This document shows positions 7,082 to 16,329 of a DNA stretch of 64,000 bases, in pieces (within the stretch, counting starts at the first letter, position 1; each line of letters starts with the position of its first letter). The stretch lies in the NCBI GenBank assembly GCA_022826805.1, contig JAJDUH010000019.1, positions 1-64,000 of the forward strand, in the 5' to 3' direction. This stretch comes from Candidatus Poribacteria bacterium. GTDB taxonomy: Bacteria; Poribacteria; WGA-4E; WGA-3G. The notes under the pieces were generated by a model. That model had not been told where the DNA came from and did no database searches. It worked only from the letters and a program-made list of their open reading frames with translations. Position numbers and translations under genes: made by a program.

Positions 7082-8341
7082 ATGGCTTACGTAATTTGTG
7101 AACCGTGCGTTGACGTAATGGATACCGCATGTGTTGATGTCTGCCCCGTTGACTGTATACATACCACTGATGGCGAAACGCAGCTTTATATTAACCCCGA
7201 TGAATGTATTGACTGTGCGGCGTGTGAACCCGCTTGTCCCGTTGACGCTATTTCAATGGAGAGTGATGTTCCTGCCGAGTGGCAACCCTTTATTGAAGTA
7301 AACCGTAAATTTTTTGAGACTTTCGTTAAACCCGAAAAAACGGATACCGCAAGTGGCGAGGCAGGAACGACTGGCGGAGGGAAGGAACAGGGCATTCCCG
7401 AAGAATTCGCACAAATACCAGAGGTCCCGGACTCACGGCTCCGAGCACCGTTTGGTCTTTTAACAATGCTCATGCAGCCTATCCTCGGCGCCTTTTCAGC
7501 GAAGTTTAAAGCACGATTGGAGGAGATGGCAGGAAACTCGACTGTTTTTAGTGCAGCCATATCAACAGGTATCAACAGTCTAATCAACATAACGCTCTAT
7601 CCGCTTGTCCTTTTCTTAATCGGAGTTAGAGGGGAAAATGCTGGTATTTTCTCGAGCGAAGGCAACCTAATGATCTTTTTGGGCATAATTATTGCCATCG
7701 CCGAAGGTATTTACCGGTTTAAAGACGAATTCAATTCGACAGTGGATCAACCGCGTTACGGTGCGGCGTTCTACGGTTGGATTCCATCGTTAGTTGCTAC
7801 GCCGATGTTAATCGGCTTGCGTTCTGCTCTCGTGGTTACACCGACAGAGGGACGTATGACAGTCCCCGGGTCAGTGGATACCGGTGGTGCTGTCTATTCC
7901 GATGACGTCCGAGAACGTTACAGACGCTACGGCATGGTGAATCGCGTTACAGAGATGGCAAACCACTACGAAGTGGAAATCGAGTTTCCAAGATGGGTAC
8001 CCAATTCCGTTGGTAAAAAAGAGAACAATCTTCCCGATCTAATGCCAGACTACAACTATGAGGTCAATCTCAGTTCACCGTATGTACCGGGTGAAACGCC
8101 TGCTCCTGAAAGTGTTTTAACCGTTCAGACGCAGTTGGACGATCCGAGGTTCGCTTCCGTCTTGGGACGTACGAGTTCATTCCCAAACGGCTTCACAAAT
8201 ATCCTGCCGATCTCAGGACAGCCAGAGGATTTTCACGCGACTTATCGGAATAAAGTGTTAACAATTATCGTTTCCAAAAGTGGCAGCTGTGAAACACTTG
8301 GGCTTGAACCAACAGTCCATTACGCAAAACTGAAGGGATAG
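7082..8341 (+). CDS. 7Fe-type ferredoxin fused to membrane segments and an Hsp20-like domain
   Basis: A 419-residue protein. The start is ATG 7082, directly after AAAGGAGGGAAAA; an in-frame extension back to 7037 lies in the promoter. Residues 1-80 are FdxA-like. Cys9, Cys17 and Cys52 fit the 3Fe-4S cluster, and Cys21, Cys42, Cys45 and Cys48 fit the 4Fe-4S cluster. Hydrophobic stretches follow near 165-183, 196-213 and 233-251. Residues about 286-419 resemble an alpha-crystallin/Hsp20 fold: HYEVEIEFPRW near the start, and EDFHATYRNKVLTIIVSK near the end, the usual closing beta strand. A free ferredoxin is only about 80-110 residues, so this is an unusual fusion. It lies 21 bases before bioA. 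Electron donation is plausible but unproven. Confidence 0.72.
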   Translation: MAYVICEPCVDVMDTACVDVCPVDCIHTTDGETQLYINPDECIDCAACEPACPVDAISMESDVPAEWQPFIEVNRKFFETFVKPEKTDTASGEAGTTGGGKEQGIPEEFAQIPEVPDSRLRAPFGLLTMLMQPILGAFSAKFKARLEEMAGNSTVFSAAISTGINSLINITLYPLVLFLIGVRGENAGIFSSEGNLMIFLGIIIAIAEGIYRFKDEFNSTVDQPRYGAAFYGWIPSLVATPMLIGLRSALVVTPTEGRMTVPGSVDTGGAVYSDDVRERYRRYGMVNRVTEMANHYEVEIEFPRWVPNSVGKKENNLPDLMPDYNYEVNLSSPYVPGETPAPESVLTVQTQLDDPRFASVLGRTSSFPNGFTNILPISGQPEDFHATYRNKVLTIIVSKSGSCETLGLEPTVHYAKLKG

Positions 8342-8362
8342 CGCAACCTGTAAGTGTAGGCT

Positions 8363-9709
8363 ATGGTTGATAAAGAGACACTTGTCGATTGGGATAAGCG
8401 TTACCTCTGGCATCCATTCACTCAGATGCAGGATTGGCTGGCAGAGGCGCCAGTCATTATTGAACGCGGCGACGGATGTTACCTCATTGATATTGCCGGA
8501 AATCGGTATATTGATGGCGTGGCTTCTATGTGGACAAATGTCCACGGACACAATCATCCTGAATTGAACGCCGCACTCAAAACACAAATCGATAAAGTCG
8601 CGCATACCACGCTCCTTGGCTACAGCAACATTCCTGCGATCGAACTCGCAAAAAAATTGGTAGAACTCACGCCGGTAGGGCTTAATAAGGTGTTCTATTC
8701 CGATAACGGTTCAACCGCTGTCGAAATCGCCTTGAAAATGGCGTATCAGTACTGGCAACACAAAGGAGAACCGCAACGGAAACTGTTTATTCATTTTGAT
8801 AAGGCATACCACGGGGACACAATCGGGGCTATGAGTGTCGGTGGTATTGATAGTTTCCACACAACCTTTGATTCCCTCCTTTTCAAAGGTATCCGTGTAT
8901 TTGCTCCTGAAGCCTATCGTTCCCGTAATACCGGCGACTCGGCGGTTAAAACGCAATGGCTCAATGCAGTGGAAAATGCCCTCTCTGAGCATAGAGGGCA
9001 AATTGCAGGTATCATTTTGGAACCGTTAATTCAGGGCGCGGGGGGTATGCTTCTCTCGCCGAGAGGGTTTCTGAAAGAACTCTCGGCATTGGCAAAGCGG
9101 TGGGAAATACTTCTCATCGTTGATGAGGTGATGACCGGATTTGGACGCACCGGCAAAATGTGGGCATGCGAACACGAATCTGTCACGCCTGATCTCTTGT
9201 GCACCGCAAAAGGGCTCGCCGCTGGCTACCTTCCTCTCGCTGCAACATTAGCTACTGATGAAGTCTATAACGCCTTCCTCGGTGAATATAGAGACCTCAA
9301 AACCTTTTTCCACGGACATACCTTCACTGGCAACCCCTTAGCGTGTGCCGTCGCGTTAGAAAATATCGCCATTTTCGAGCGTGAGAATCTCCTTTCCCGA
9401 CTCCAACCTACTATTGCGCACTTCAGAAATCGACTCCAAGAATTCAACGAACTTCCGCATGTTGGCGATGTACGTGTGTGTGGGTTTGCCGCTGGTGTAG
9501 AGTTAATGAAAAATCCGGATACTAACACGCCCTATCCCTTTCAGGAAAAAGTCGGCATCCGGGTTTGTAAAGAGGCACTCAACCGTGGCGCGCTCCTCCG
9601 TCCCCTTATCAATACCGTTGTCTTAATGCCACCATTGCAAATTTCAACTTCCGAGCTGGATGCCCTGCTGGACATAGTTTATAAGTCGATTGAGACGGTG
9701 ACGGAATAG
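8363..9709 (+). CDS. bioA: Adenosylmethionine-8-amino-7-oxononanoate aminotransferase
   Basis: A 448-residue class III PLP aminotransferase. It converts 7-keto-8-aminopelargonate to 7,8-diaminopelargonate in biotin synthesis, using SAM as amino donor. The BioA opening is clear (RYLWHPFTQMQDW, then GVASMWTNVHGHNHPELN). LIVDEVMTGFGRTG holds the PLP-contacting Asp, and Lys283 in CTAKGLAAGYLPL is the Schiff-base lysine. Length matches the family. No other biotin gene is nearby; the upstream neighbour is the ferredoxin fusion, probably co-transcribed. Confidence 0.93.
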   Translation: MVDKETLVDWDKRYLWHPFTQMQDWLAEAPVIIERGDGCYLIDIAGNRYIDGVASMWTNVHGHNHPELNAALKTQIDKVAHTTLLGYSNIPAIELAKKLVELTPVGLNKVFYSDNGSTAVEIALKMAYQYWQHKGEPQRKLFIHFDKAYHGDTIGAMSVGGIDSFHTTFDSLLFKGIRVFAPEAYRSRNTGDSAVKTQWLNAVENALSEHRGQIAGIILEPLIQGAGGMLLSPRGFLKELSALAKRWEILLIVDEVMTGFGRTGKMWACEHESVTPDLLCTAKGLAAGYLPLAATLATDEVYNAFLGEYRDLKTFFHGHTFTGNPLACAVALENIAIFERENLLSRLQPTIAHFRNRLQEFNELPHVGDVRVCGFAAGVELMKNPDTNTPYPFQEKVGIRVCKEALNRGALLRPLINTVVLMPPLQISTSELDALLDIVYKSIETVTE

Positions 9710-9733
9710 AAGAGTCGCATCCCGTAAGAAAAA

Positions 9734-9757
9734 TAGGGCGGGTCTGAACCCGCCCTA
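9734..9757. terminator. Bidirectional terminator hairpin
   Basis: TAGGGCGGGT-CTGA-ACCCGCCCTA is a perfect 10-bp stem between the convergent bioA and beta-propeller genes. Read on the minus strand it is followed by ATTTTTC, so it should terminate the propeller gene best. Its sequence is close to the dispersed GGCGAGGTT palindromes. Confidence 0.6.
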
Positions 9758-9774
9758 CGATTTATTAGAAGCTG

Positions 9775-11910
9775 TTAGAAACCTGCGCGGCTCACTGCCG
9801 TGTTTTGTGCCCTATCTGTTACCTGAATGATAATCGTGTGTGCTCCTTCGGGGAGTTCACCTGTTTCCAGTAAGAGGTTCTCCTGCTTCGAATCAAAGAT
9901 GCCATCTTCAGGGAAAATCGCTTTCCAGTGTTCATCGCTGTCAATCTTATAGACAGCTTTCTGGATCGATGTCGTCGCATCCATAACGTCACAGGCAATT
10001 TTGTAGGTGCCATTGCCATTCGCGGTAACCTGAATTTCCCCGATAGAGGGTTGGGTGTTATCTATCTGAAACGGCATACTTACCTTCTCAACAGATTTTG
10101 CCCAGCCAACTGGATTGCTGAGTTTGTCGGTCGCAACAGCCTTCACAGTATAGCGTCCATCTGGAACAGTCGTGATGTCCCATTCATATTCCGCTTTGGA
10201 CAACTCTTTTTTTAGAAGCCGCCAGTTGTTTTCGCTAATCCCTTTGTAGTAGAGAGTATACTGCAACGTATCATCGTTTGCGTCTTCCACTTTCCAACTC
10301 ACTTTCCAGTTTTTAGTGGGGGCGTTGTTGCCACTACTGGATCGACCACTATCCCCGCCACGCGCGCTGGGCGGTGCCAGTCCGCCAGAGGGACGACGTC
10401 CTTGATCCCTGTTTCCACCACTACCATCGTCGACCTCGATGCTGGTAAACCGCGGCTCAACATTCGTTTGCACGGAAGCAAGCGTGACTTTCTTCAAGAC
10501 AGGTGTTTGCGCTGTATCGCTGCTGGTAAACTTGGCGCGCCATTGGATATACTGTGCGTCTGCGTTTGGGACTTGGGAACCTTCTGCAGTCGTGAGTTCG
10601 TCTGACCAATCGTTCCATGTATCGTCGGGCTTTTTGGTATTACCCGTACGGGTTGAGAAGGAGATTGCCGTCCCTTCTCCTATTTCGCCTTCCCATGAGA
10701 GTTTACCCCAACGGGACAAACTTTTTGCGTCGTGGACTGTTGACTCAAGTGTTCCTTCTTTGACGTAATTCGCCGTAAGCGTAAAGAGTTTACCCGGGTT
10801 TCCAGTGGCGAGGAGTGTTCGTGTATTTCCTTCCATCTCTTTTTGGTGTATCGCGATGATTTGGTTCGCTGAACACTTCCCGACTTCAATATGGTCTCCG
10901 GTAGTCAGGTTGATGCGATAGAGTTTCCCTGCATCTCCGGTACCTGCCAGGATTTGGGTGTCACTTTCGAGAACGATTGCCAAGATGAGTGGTTCAGGCG
11001 AATTCCAAATCGGCACAACAGTACCATCGGGTCGAATCTTGTAAATGTTAGATTTATTTTCTTGAGGCGCACCGCCGCCGGGCGGTGGAGGACCGCTGGG
11101 AGTCGGGGGCCCATTTGCACCGCGTCGACCTCTTGAGGGTTCAGCGGGTGTTGATGTAACGACCGCCGCATAGAGGTTACCTTGGCTATCCATCGCAAGG
11201 GCGCGCGCCTCTTTTTCTTTTGCTTGGTAGATAACCTTCGCTGTGCCGTCATTCATAACATGGTAGATGATGCCGTTGTCGCTGCTGCCTGCATAAAAAC
11301 CGTTTTCTTGTGCCAGCAACGTCATAATATTTTTCTCTTCAGCATCAAAGAGGACACTGGATTCGCCTTCGGATGTGATTTTGTAAATCTTACCATCAGT
11401 GCCTGTTGCGGCGTAAAGATTGCCTTCAGCGTCAAATTGCAACGCCCATACATATTTATCGCCTTCATTGAGAATAGTTGTTGGCGGTGTTGTGGCGTCA
11501 GTGATTTTGTAAATCAGCCCGTCAGGTCCTGTGCCGGCGTAAAGGGCATCGTCAGGTCCGATAGCGAGACTATAAATCGTAACTTCCGGTGAGTTATAAT
11601 AAAGTTCGGCAGTGTCTCCATCTGCACTAATCTTATAGATTTTCCCTTCGTTACCAGTTCCAACGTAGAGATTCCCTGCTGAGTCCTCAACAAGTGCCCA
11701 GACCTGGGTCTCTTTTAACTTCGTGAAGGACTCAATTTTGGGAGACAACATGACATCGCCGTTGCTTGTCAGTGAAAGGTCTTTCGGCTTGCCTGCCTCA
11801 AAATCAGCGTGATGTTGCTGTTGCCACAGAGATGTCTTGACCGCGAACGAGACATTCGCGAAAATAAAAACAGTTAAAATAAGACTCCAAAAGGAGATGA
11901 CACGGCGCAT
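9775..11910 (-). CDS. Secreted beta-propeller protein with C-terminal Ig/Fn3-like region
   Basis: A 711-residue protein with a signal peptide (MRRVISFWSLILTVFIFANVSFA). From about residue 60 to 350 a blade-like unit repeats: AGNLYVGTGNEGKIYKI, DALYAGTGPDGLIYKI, GNLYAATGTDGKIYKI and others. This resembles two-component-regulator or SMP-30-like propellers. A Gly/Pro-rich insert (PPTPSGPPPPGGGAP) interrupts the propeller, and a second low-complexity Gly/Ser linker lies near residue 520. The C-terminal region (DGRYTVKAVATDKLSNPVGW) looks like a fibronectin or Ig-type fold with a CHU/YY-type ending. It is probably extracellular or periplasmic; substrate unknown. SD-like bases (TAGGAGGGTAT) precede the start. 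Confidence 0.72.
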   Translation of the reverse strand: MRRVISFWSLILTVFIFANVSFAVKTSLWQQQHHADFEAGKPKDLSLTSNGDVMLSPKIESFTKLKETQVWALVEDSAGNLYVGTGNEGKIYKISADGDTAELYYNSPEVTIYSLAIGPDDALYAGTGPDGLIYKITDATTPPTTILNEGDKYVWALQFDAEGNLYAATGTDGKIYKITSEGESSVLFDAEEKNIMTLLAQENGFYAGSSDNGIIYHVMNDGTAKVIYQAKEKEARALAMDSQGNLYAAVVTSTPAEPSRGRRGANGPPTPSGPPPPGGGAPQENKSNIYKIRPDGTVVPIWNSPEPLILAIVLESDTQILAGTGDAGKLYRINLTTGDHIEVGKCSANQIIAIHQKEMEGNTRTLLATGNPGKLFTLTANYVKEGTLESTVHDAKSLSRWGKLSWEGEIGEGTAISFSTRTGNTKKPDDTWNDWSDELTTAEGSQVPNADAQYIQWRAKFTSSDTAQTPVLKKVTLASVQTNVEPRFTSIEVDDGSGGNRDQGRRPSGGLAPPSARGGDSGRSSSGNNAPTKNWKVSWKVEDANDDTLQYTLYYKGISENNWRLLKKELSKAEYEWDITTVPDGRYTVKAVATDKLSNPVGWAKSVEKVSMPFQIDNTQPSIGEIQVTANGNGTYKIACDVMDATTSIQKAVYKIDSDEHWKAIFPEDGIFDSKQENLLLETGELPEGAHTIIIQVTDRAQNTAVSRAGF

Positions 11911-12096
11911 TGGAAATACCCTCCTATAGGGTTATTTGGTCGAAACTTGAAAGGTAATATTGCAAGCTCCCAAATTTAAGTTTTTGTGTATGATTTGACC
12001 TTTACCGATGTGTAGGAACAAATGTTTGTGCGTCTGTCCTACTACCGCGTGTGCTAAGGCGGAAAATTACGTGTTTCCACCCTGTTTTGTTTGTCG

Positions 12097-14016
12097 CTAT
12101 TCGGCGTTTCTGTCAACAACAAATCGAATAATGCCGCTGCCGTAGATAACGTAGTCCGTAGAAGTCCTATCAATATGCAGCGTTGTCCCCGTAGTGTACC
12201 CACTATCGCCAACTTGATTTGCGGTGTTCATCACAGACATCACTGAAGGTGGAAGATCCTCGAATTCCTTACCTTGAACGGTGAGTCCAGGTTCAGGTAC
12301 AAACAACTCCATAATAATATCAGTATTGCGTTCTTCCCGTTGAAGCAGTTCGATCAATTGATTGATGTTTTTGTGGCGGAAATTCAGAGGTGCACGCGAA
12401 CGCTGCCATGCTTCGTGAAAATTCCCATTTCCGGCGAGGAGCATGACAAGCCCATCTGGAGTATCTTTGGGAATTGTGATTGTTCCTGTCTGTATGATGG
12501 GGTTTTCGAGATGGGGCTGCAATGTCATTTCTACTTCCACAGTATCGCCAGGACGATAACGGAGTTTATCCACTCGGAGACTCTGAATCCTCGCTGTTTG
12601 CCGTTTATCCTCTAACTTCAAATCAAGCCTGACATTCTCAACATCCACCTTCATATAAGGATTGATGCCGAGTTGGAACAGTGGCAACATGAGCGTCTGC
12701 ATGATACCAAATCCGGGTGAACCGGTGGAGGAGTAGGTGTTTTTGTAAACTAATTCACGGGTTTTCAGGTCGGGGTGTGCTTTTAAGGTAATAGCCGCTT
12801 CCATATTGAGCATGTAGTCATTGGAATAGAATGTCAGCCCTTGCACGAGGATCCCAGCTGCCAGTCCGGTATAAATTGGAGAGAAACTGCGATGCCGCAT
12901 CACTTCATAGTACTTTTCGTGCTGTTTCTTATCGGTTGTTTGCACATTGAGATTCACGGGAATATAGCTCGGATGTTTACCGATAATTCCAGCGATAGCA
13001 GGGTCACGATCTTGTACTAACGTCCCGATAGGCTGCGTAGCAGAGGCGACTTTGAAAGAACGGGAACGGCTGGGGAAAATATAATGTACATATCCACCTG
13101 ACATCGGCAAATTCACATTGCCTTCTCCGAAGCCGGCGTGTCCGTAGGCGAGTAACTTGTTTCCATCTACATAGGTGATGGTTCCGTAACCAAAGAGTGG
13201 CGCGTCGCCGCGCACTAACTCCGTCCCGACTATCTGTCCCGCCTCAACGGGTGATTCCTTAACTGGGCTTCCACCACCTGCTGCCTGTACTGGGGTCAAA
13301 TTGAACCTGTCAAAAATCGGTTTGACGATTCGCATGACATCCGAACTGAGTGCCGGAAGTGTAACAGGTAGCGGTAACTGTGCCGATCGCACTTGAGAAG
13401 AGGTATCAGAGATGTCAGTCAATAATCTTTGATCAAAAGTGCGGGGTGCAAGTGGAATTTTACCATCGCCGAAAAGAGACGCGCCCATGTCCAGACCGTA
13501 GTTTTGTGTTGCAGCATCTGAACTGAGATTAAAGAGTTGGGCACCTTCGTAGTTTAAGTTGGGCTGCATGCCGCGCTGTGCGACTTTAACCATCAATTCA
13601 AAGGGTGTAACACCGCAGAGATTGGAGCGTTCCCGCTGATTGAAATATCCAAGCGAGATCGCACCCATAAGCCGGCCGTCAATATACATGGGGCTACCGC
13701 TCATGCCACCTGCCACGCCCGTATACTTAAAATTGTCGCTTAATCCTTCAACCCATACAACGTGCCACGTCGGAATAGCGTTGTATTCAATGCTTACAAC
13801 TTCAAATTCAAATTCCTCAACCGTTGTTCCGGAAAACACCGTATAGCCTTTCCCTTTCATGCCCTTCTTTACTTCGGACAACGGCATAAACTTTTCAGCA
13901 TCCCACTCAATCTGCGAATAACCGTGAGGTGCAGCCAAGCAGAATATCACAAGCGCGCAAAGCAAAATTTTACCCAGCCAGGTAAAATTTGTCTTTGCTT
14001 TACATTCCTTTTTCAC
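12097..14016 (-). CDS. SpoIVB-like (S55) serine peptidase, secreted
   Basis: I choose the GTG at 14016 because AGAGGAG lies eight bases upstream. It starts a good signal peptide (KKECKAKTNFTWLG, then LLCALVIFCLAAPHGYSQ). The 639-residue product has the S55 (SpoIVB) peptidase signature about 100 residues in: GVAGGMSGSPMYIDGRLMGA, with the nucleophilic Ser in GMSGSP. A long region of unknown fold follows, including a second stretch typical of these proteins (GTITYVDGNKLLAYGHAGFGEG). It is more than twice the length of sporulation SpoIVB (about 430), and no sporulation genes are near. A periplasmic processing peptidase is the likeliest role; target unknown. Confidence 0.78.
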   Translation of the reverse strand: MKKECKAKTNFTWLGKILLCALVIFCLAAPHGYSQIEWDAEKFMPLSEVKKGMKGKGYTVFSGTTVEEFEFEVVSIEYNAIPTWHVVWVEGLSDNFKYTGVAGGMSGSPMYIDGRLMGAISLGYFNQRERSNLCGVTPFELMVKVAQRGMQPNLNYEGAQLFNLSSDAATQNYGLDMGASLFGDGKIPLAPRTFDQRLLTDISDTSSQVRSAQLPLPVTLPALSSDVMRIVKPIFDRFNLTPVQAAGGGSPVKESPVEAGQIVGTELVRGDAPLFGYGTITYVDGNKLLAYGHAGFGEGNVNLPMSGGYVHYIFPSRSRSFKVASATQPIGTLVQDRDPAIAGIIGKHPSYIPVNLNVQTTDKKQHEKYYEVMRHRSFSPIYTGLAAGILVQGLTFYSNDYMLNMEAAITLKAHPDLKTRELVYKNTYSSTGSPGFGIMQTLMLPLFQLGINPYMKVDVENVRLDLKLEDKRQTARIQSLRVDKLRYRPGDTVEVEMTLQPHLENPIIQTGTITIPKDTPDGLVMLLAGNGNFHEAWQRSRAPLNFRHKNINQLIELLQREERNTDIIMELFVPEPGLTVQGKEFEDLPPSVMSVMNTANQVGDSGYTTGTTLHIDRTSTDYVIYGSGIIRFVVDRNAE

Positions 14017-14329
14017 AACATTCACTCCTCTCTGAATTATTGGAAATCTGTTTATATTCACGACAATAATCTCACTTGTAAATAATTGAATCGTGGAGCT
14101 ATCTAATTTGCTTTTCGTTGTTTTAATCTCCCAATCAAAGTTCTATCTGGTGGGAAAGTATGTAGGGTTCTTTTGGACTACAAGCAAAAAGGGGTCGCTC
14201 TGTGTAATGTAAAGTATTACGAGTTCTATGAATTCATTAAAGACGTAATATCTATTATACCGAGAATAGGTTCTCATGTCAACTTGAATTATAGTGAATT
14301 CCATAATTAATTGGACACTTCTTTTGTAG

Positions 14330-14413
14330 CGCACGGGGAATGCCATCAGGCATTCATACCGTTGATTCCTGTTAGTTTGCGTCCCACTCCTACACGCCAA
14401 CGAACAGGAATCA
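14330..14413. repeat. REP-like hairpin module (solo copy)
   Basis: CGGGGAATGCCAT begins a 7-bp hairpin GAATGCC-ATCA-GGCATTC (14338-14355), followed by ATACCGTTGATT. An 11-bp inverted repeat TGATTCCTGTT (14363-14373) / AACAGGAATCA (14403-14413) comes next. The CGGGGAATGCCAT start and the TTCATACCGTTGATT end also bound the tandem array near 63000-63140, so both belong to one family. Confidence 0.55.
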
Positions 14414-14655
14414 GTGCCAAATGTTCACATATTTTCGGGCTTTACTATAATAACGATTTGTAGCCAATCAAAATATATAAACATTTCATGAATCGTGGAC
14501 TCGAAGCCCTTCAGTAGCGGCGTAAGAGGATTTTCGATTTCACCCATCCATCTGTATATTCTTAATATTTTGACGTGAGTTTGACTTAAGGGTTTATCAC
14601 GTAAGAGTAATAAAACAGAAACTGAATCCTATCATTATTTTTTTAAGCAAGTTCT

Positions 14656-14693
14656 GTGCCAAACCTTTGATAAAATGCTATAGTTGTATCAAA
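14656..14693 (+). promoter_or_regulatory. Possible glpK promoter with inverted repeat
   Basis: TGCTATAGT (14676-14684) reads as an extended -10 element. It lies inside a perfect inverted repeat TTTGATA (14666-14672) / TATCAAA (14687-14693), which would suit a regulator such as a glycerol repressor. The -35 box is weak. Confidence 0.35.
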
Positions 14694-14786
14694 CTACCAC
14701 TGAAGTTCCGAGAATGTTTCCACTTGCTCTTTTTCTCTCGCCGTGTTATTCTTTAAAGAAAACGGTTTAGGAGTAGCACGCATAGT

Positions 14787-16328
14787 ATGTCGAATACCGC
14801 TTGCATTCTCTCGATCGACCAGGGGACAACAGGTACTACTGCTCTCCTCGTTGATGTAGAGGGTAACATCATTGCACGAGGATACCAAGAATTCACACAA
14901 TACTATCCACATCCAGGTTGGGTGGAACACGATCCAGAAGAAATTTGGAACGCTACACTACAAGCAATAGATGTGCTTTTTCAAGACAATCCTCTGAACA
15001 TAGTTGCTATCGGAATTGCCAATCAGCGCGAAACCACTCTCGTCTGGGACAGAGAAACCGGAAAACCGATTCATCCAGCAATTGTCTGGCAGTGTCGGCG
15101 CACTGCCGATATGTGTGCCTCCCTTGAAGAACAGGGGGTCGCTGAAGATATAAAATCGAAAACAGGCCTTGTGCTTGATCCCTACTTTTCGGGTACAAAG
15201 GTGGCGTGGGTTCTGGATCACGTTAGTGGCGCGCGAGAACGGGCAGAGCGGGGCGAACTGGCATTCGGCACTGTAGACACTTGGCTTCTGTGGAAATTAA
15301 CAGATAAGGCAGTTCATAAAACCGATTATACAAATGCATCACGTACGCTACTCTTTAATATAGACACCCTTTCGTGGGACGAAACCCTTTTAGAAATATT
15401 CAATGTTCCGAAAGCCGTGTTACCTGAAGTCTTTCCCTCTGCTAATAATTTCGGCACAGCCAGTTTCTATCGCAATTTTTGGCTTGAAACCTTTGGAAAA
15501 AATATATCTTTAGACGGCCTACCGATTACCGGCATCGCAGGAGATCAGCAGGCAGCCCTCTTCGGTCAATTGTGCACGAACCCAGGCATGGCGAAAAACA
15601 CCTATGGGACTGGATGTTTCCTGATGCTGAATACTGGGGCTGAAAGAATTGAGACAAAGACGGGACTGTTGACAACCCTGGCTTGTAGTTTGGATGAAAA
15701 TCCTGTTTACGCCTTGGAAGGAAGTGTATTTGTCGCTGGTGCTGCTGTTCAGTGGCTACGAGACGGTATTGAGATTATCGGTAGCGCGCAAGAAACAGAA
15801 GAAATCGCATCGCGTATACCCGATTCAGGGGGTGTTTGCGTTGTGCCTGCTTTTACCGGGCTTGGGGCACCCTATTGGGACCCTGAAGCACGAGGTGCCA
15901 TCCTCGGTTTAACGCGAGGGAGCACGCGCGATCAGATTGTCCGTGCTACTTTAGAGTCAATCGCGTATCAGTCCGCCGATGTCGTTACGGCGATGGTAAG
16001 CGAGACTGCAGGGGTAATTGATCGGTTACGAGTAGATGGCGGTGCCGCCGCGAACGACTTCCTCATGCAGTTTCAAGCGGATATTCTCGGAATAGATGTA
16101 GAACGCCCGGCACAGATAGAATCGACAGGACTGGGTGCCGCATACCTCGCCGGTATTACAACAGGTGTATGGAACGACATTGAAGAACTGGAGACACACC
16201 GATCTGGGCAGGCTCAGCTTGCAAACAATACACTTAAAACCAGGGTCTTTTCACCGCAGATTGACGCAGACCAACGCAATCAGAAACTCTCGCAGTGGAA
16301 AAGGGCGGTGCAACGAGTGATGAGTTAA
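14787..16328 (+). CDS. glpK: Glycerol kinase
   Basis: A 513-residue FGGY-family kinase that phosphorylates glycerol to glycerol 3-phosphate with ATP. The N-terminal phosphate loop is SIDQGTTGTTALLVD. PGWVEHDPEEIW and NQRETTLVWDRETGKP are characteristic of GlpK. The second nucleotide motif is ITGIAGDQQAALFGQ, and the C-terminal region includes GLGAPYWDPEARGAI and RVDGGAAANDFLMQFQAD. Length is as expected. No glpF or glpD is adjacent. Instead the histidine kinase starts one base after the stop, so the kinase and the two-component pair form an operon. Confidence 0.95.
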   Translation: MSNTACILSIDQGTTGTTALLVDVEGNIIARGYQEFTQYYPHPGWVEHDPEEIWNATLQAIDVLFQDNPLNIVAIGIANQRETTLVWDRETGKPIHPAIVWQCRRTADMCASLEEQGVAEDIKSKTGLVLDPYFSGTKVAWVLDHVSGARERAERGELAFGTVDTWLLWKLTDKAVHKTDYTNASRTLLFNIDTLSWDETLLEIFNVPKAVLPEVFPSANNFGTASFYRNFWLETFGKNISLDGLPITGIAGDQQAALFGQLCTNPGMAKNTYGTGCFLMLNTGAERIETKTGLLTTLACSLDENPVYALEGSVFVAGAAVQWLRDGIEIIGSAQETEEIASRIPDSGGVCVVPAFTGLGAPYWDPEARGAILGLTRGSTRDQIVRATLESIAYQSADVVTAMVSETAGVIDRLRVDGGAAANDFLMQFQADILGIDVERPAQIESTGLGAAYLAGITTGVWNDIEELETHRSGQAQLANNTLKTRVFSPQIDADQRNQKLSQWKRAVQRVMS

Positions 16329-16329
16329 A

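Larger units (their letters stand above)
14017..14786. other. 770-base spacer with repeat remnants and the glpK promoter
   Basis: The spacer separates the divergent S55 peptidase and glpK genes and holds no supported gene. It contains a hairpin-repeat module at 14330-14413, related to the array at 62997-63140, and an operator-like repeat at 14666-14693. The rest is AT-rich and shows nothing I can name. Confidence 0.5.

Noticed and set aside
7082-9709. A biotin operon
   Set aside because: Only bioA is recognisable; no bioB, bioD, bioF or birA gene occurs in the window.
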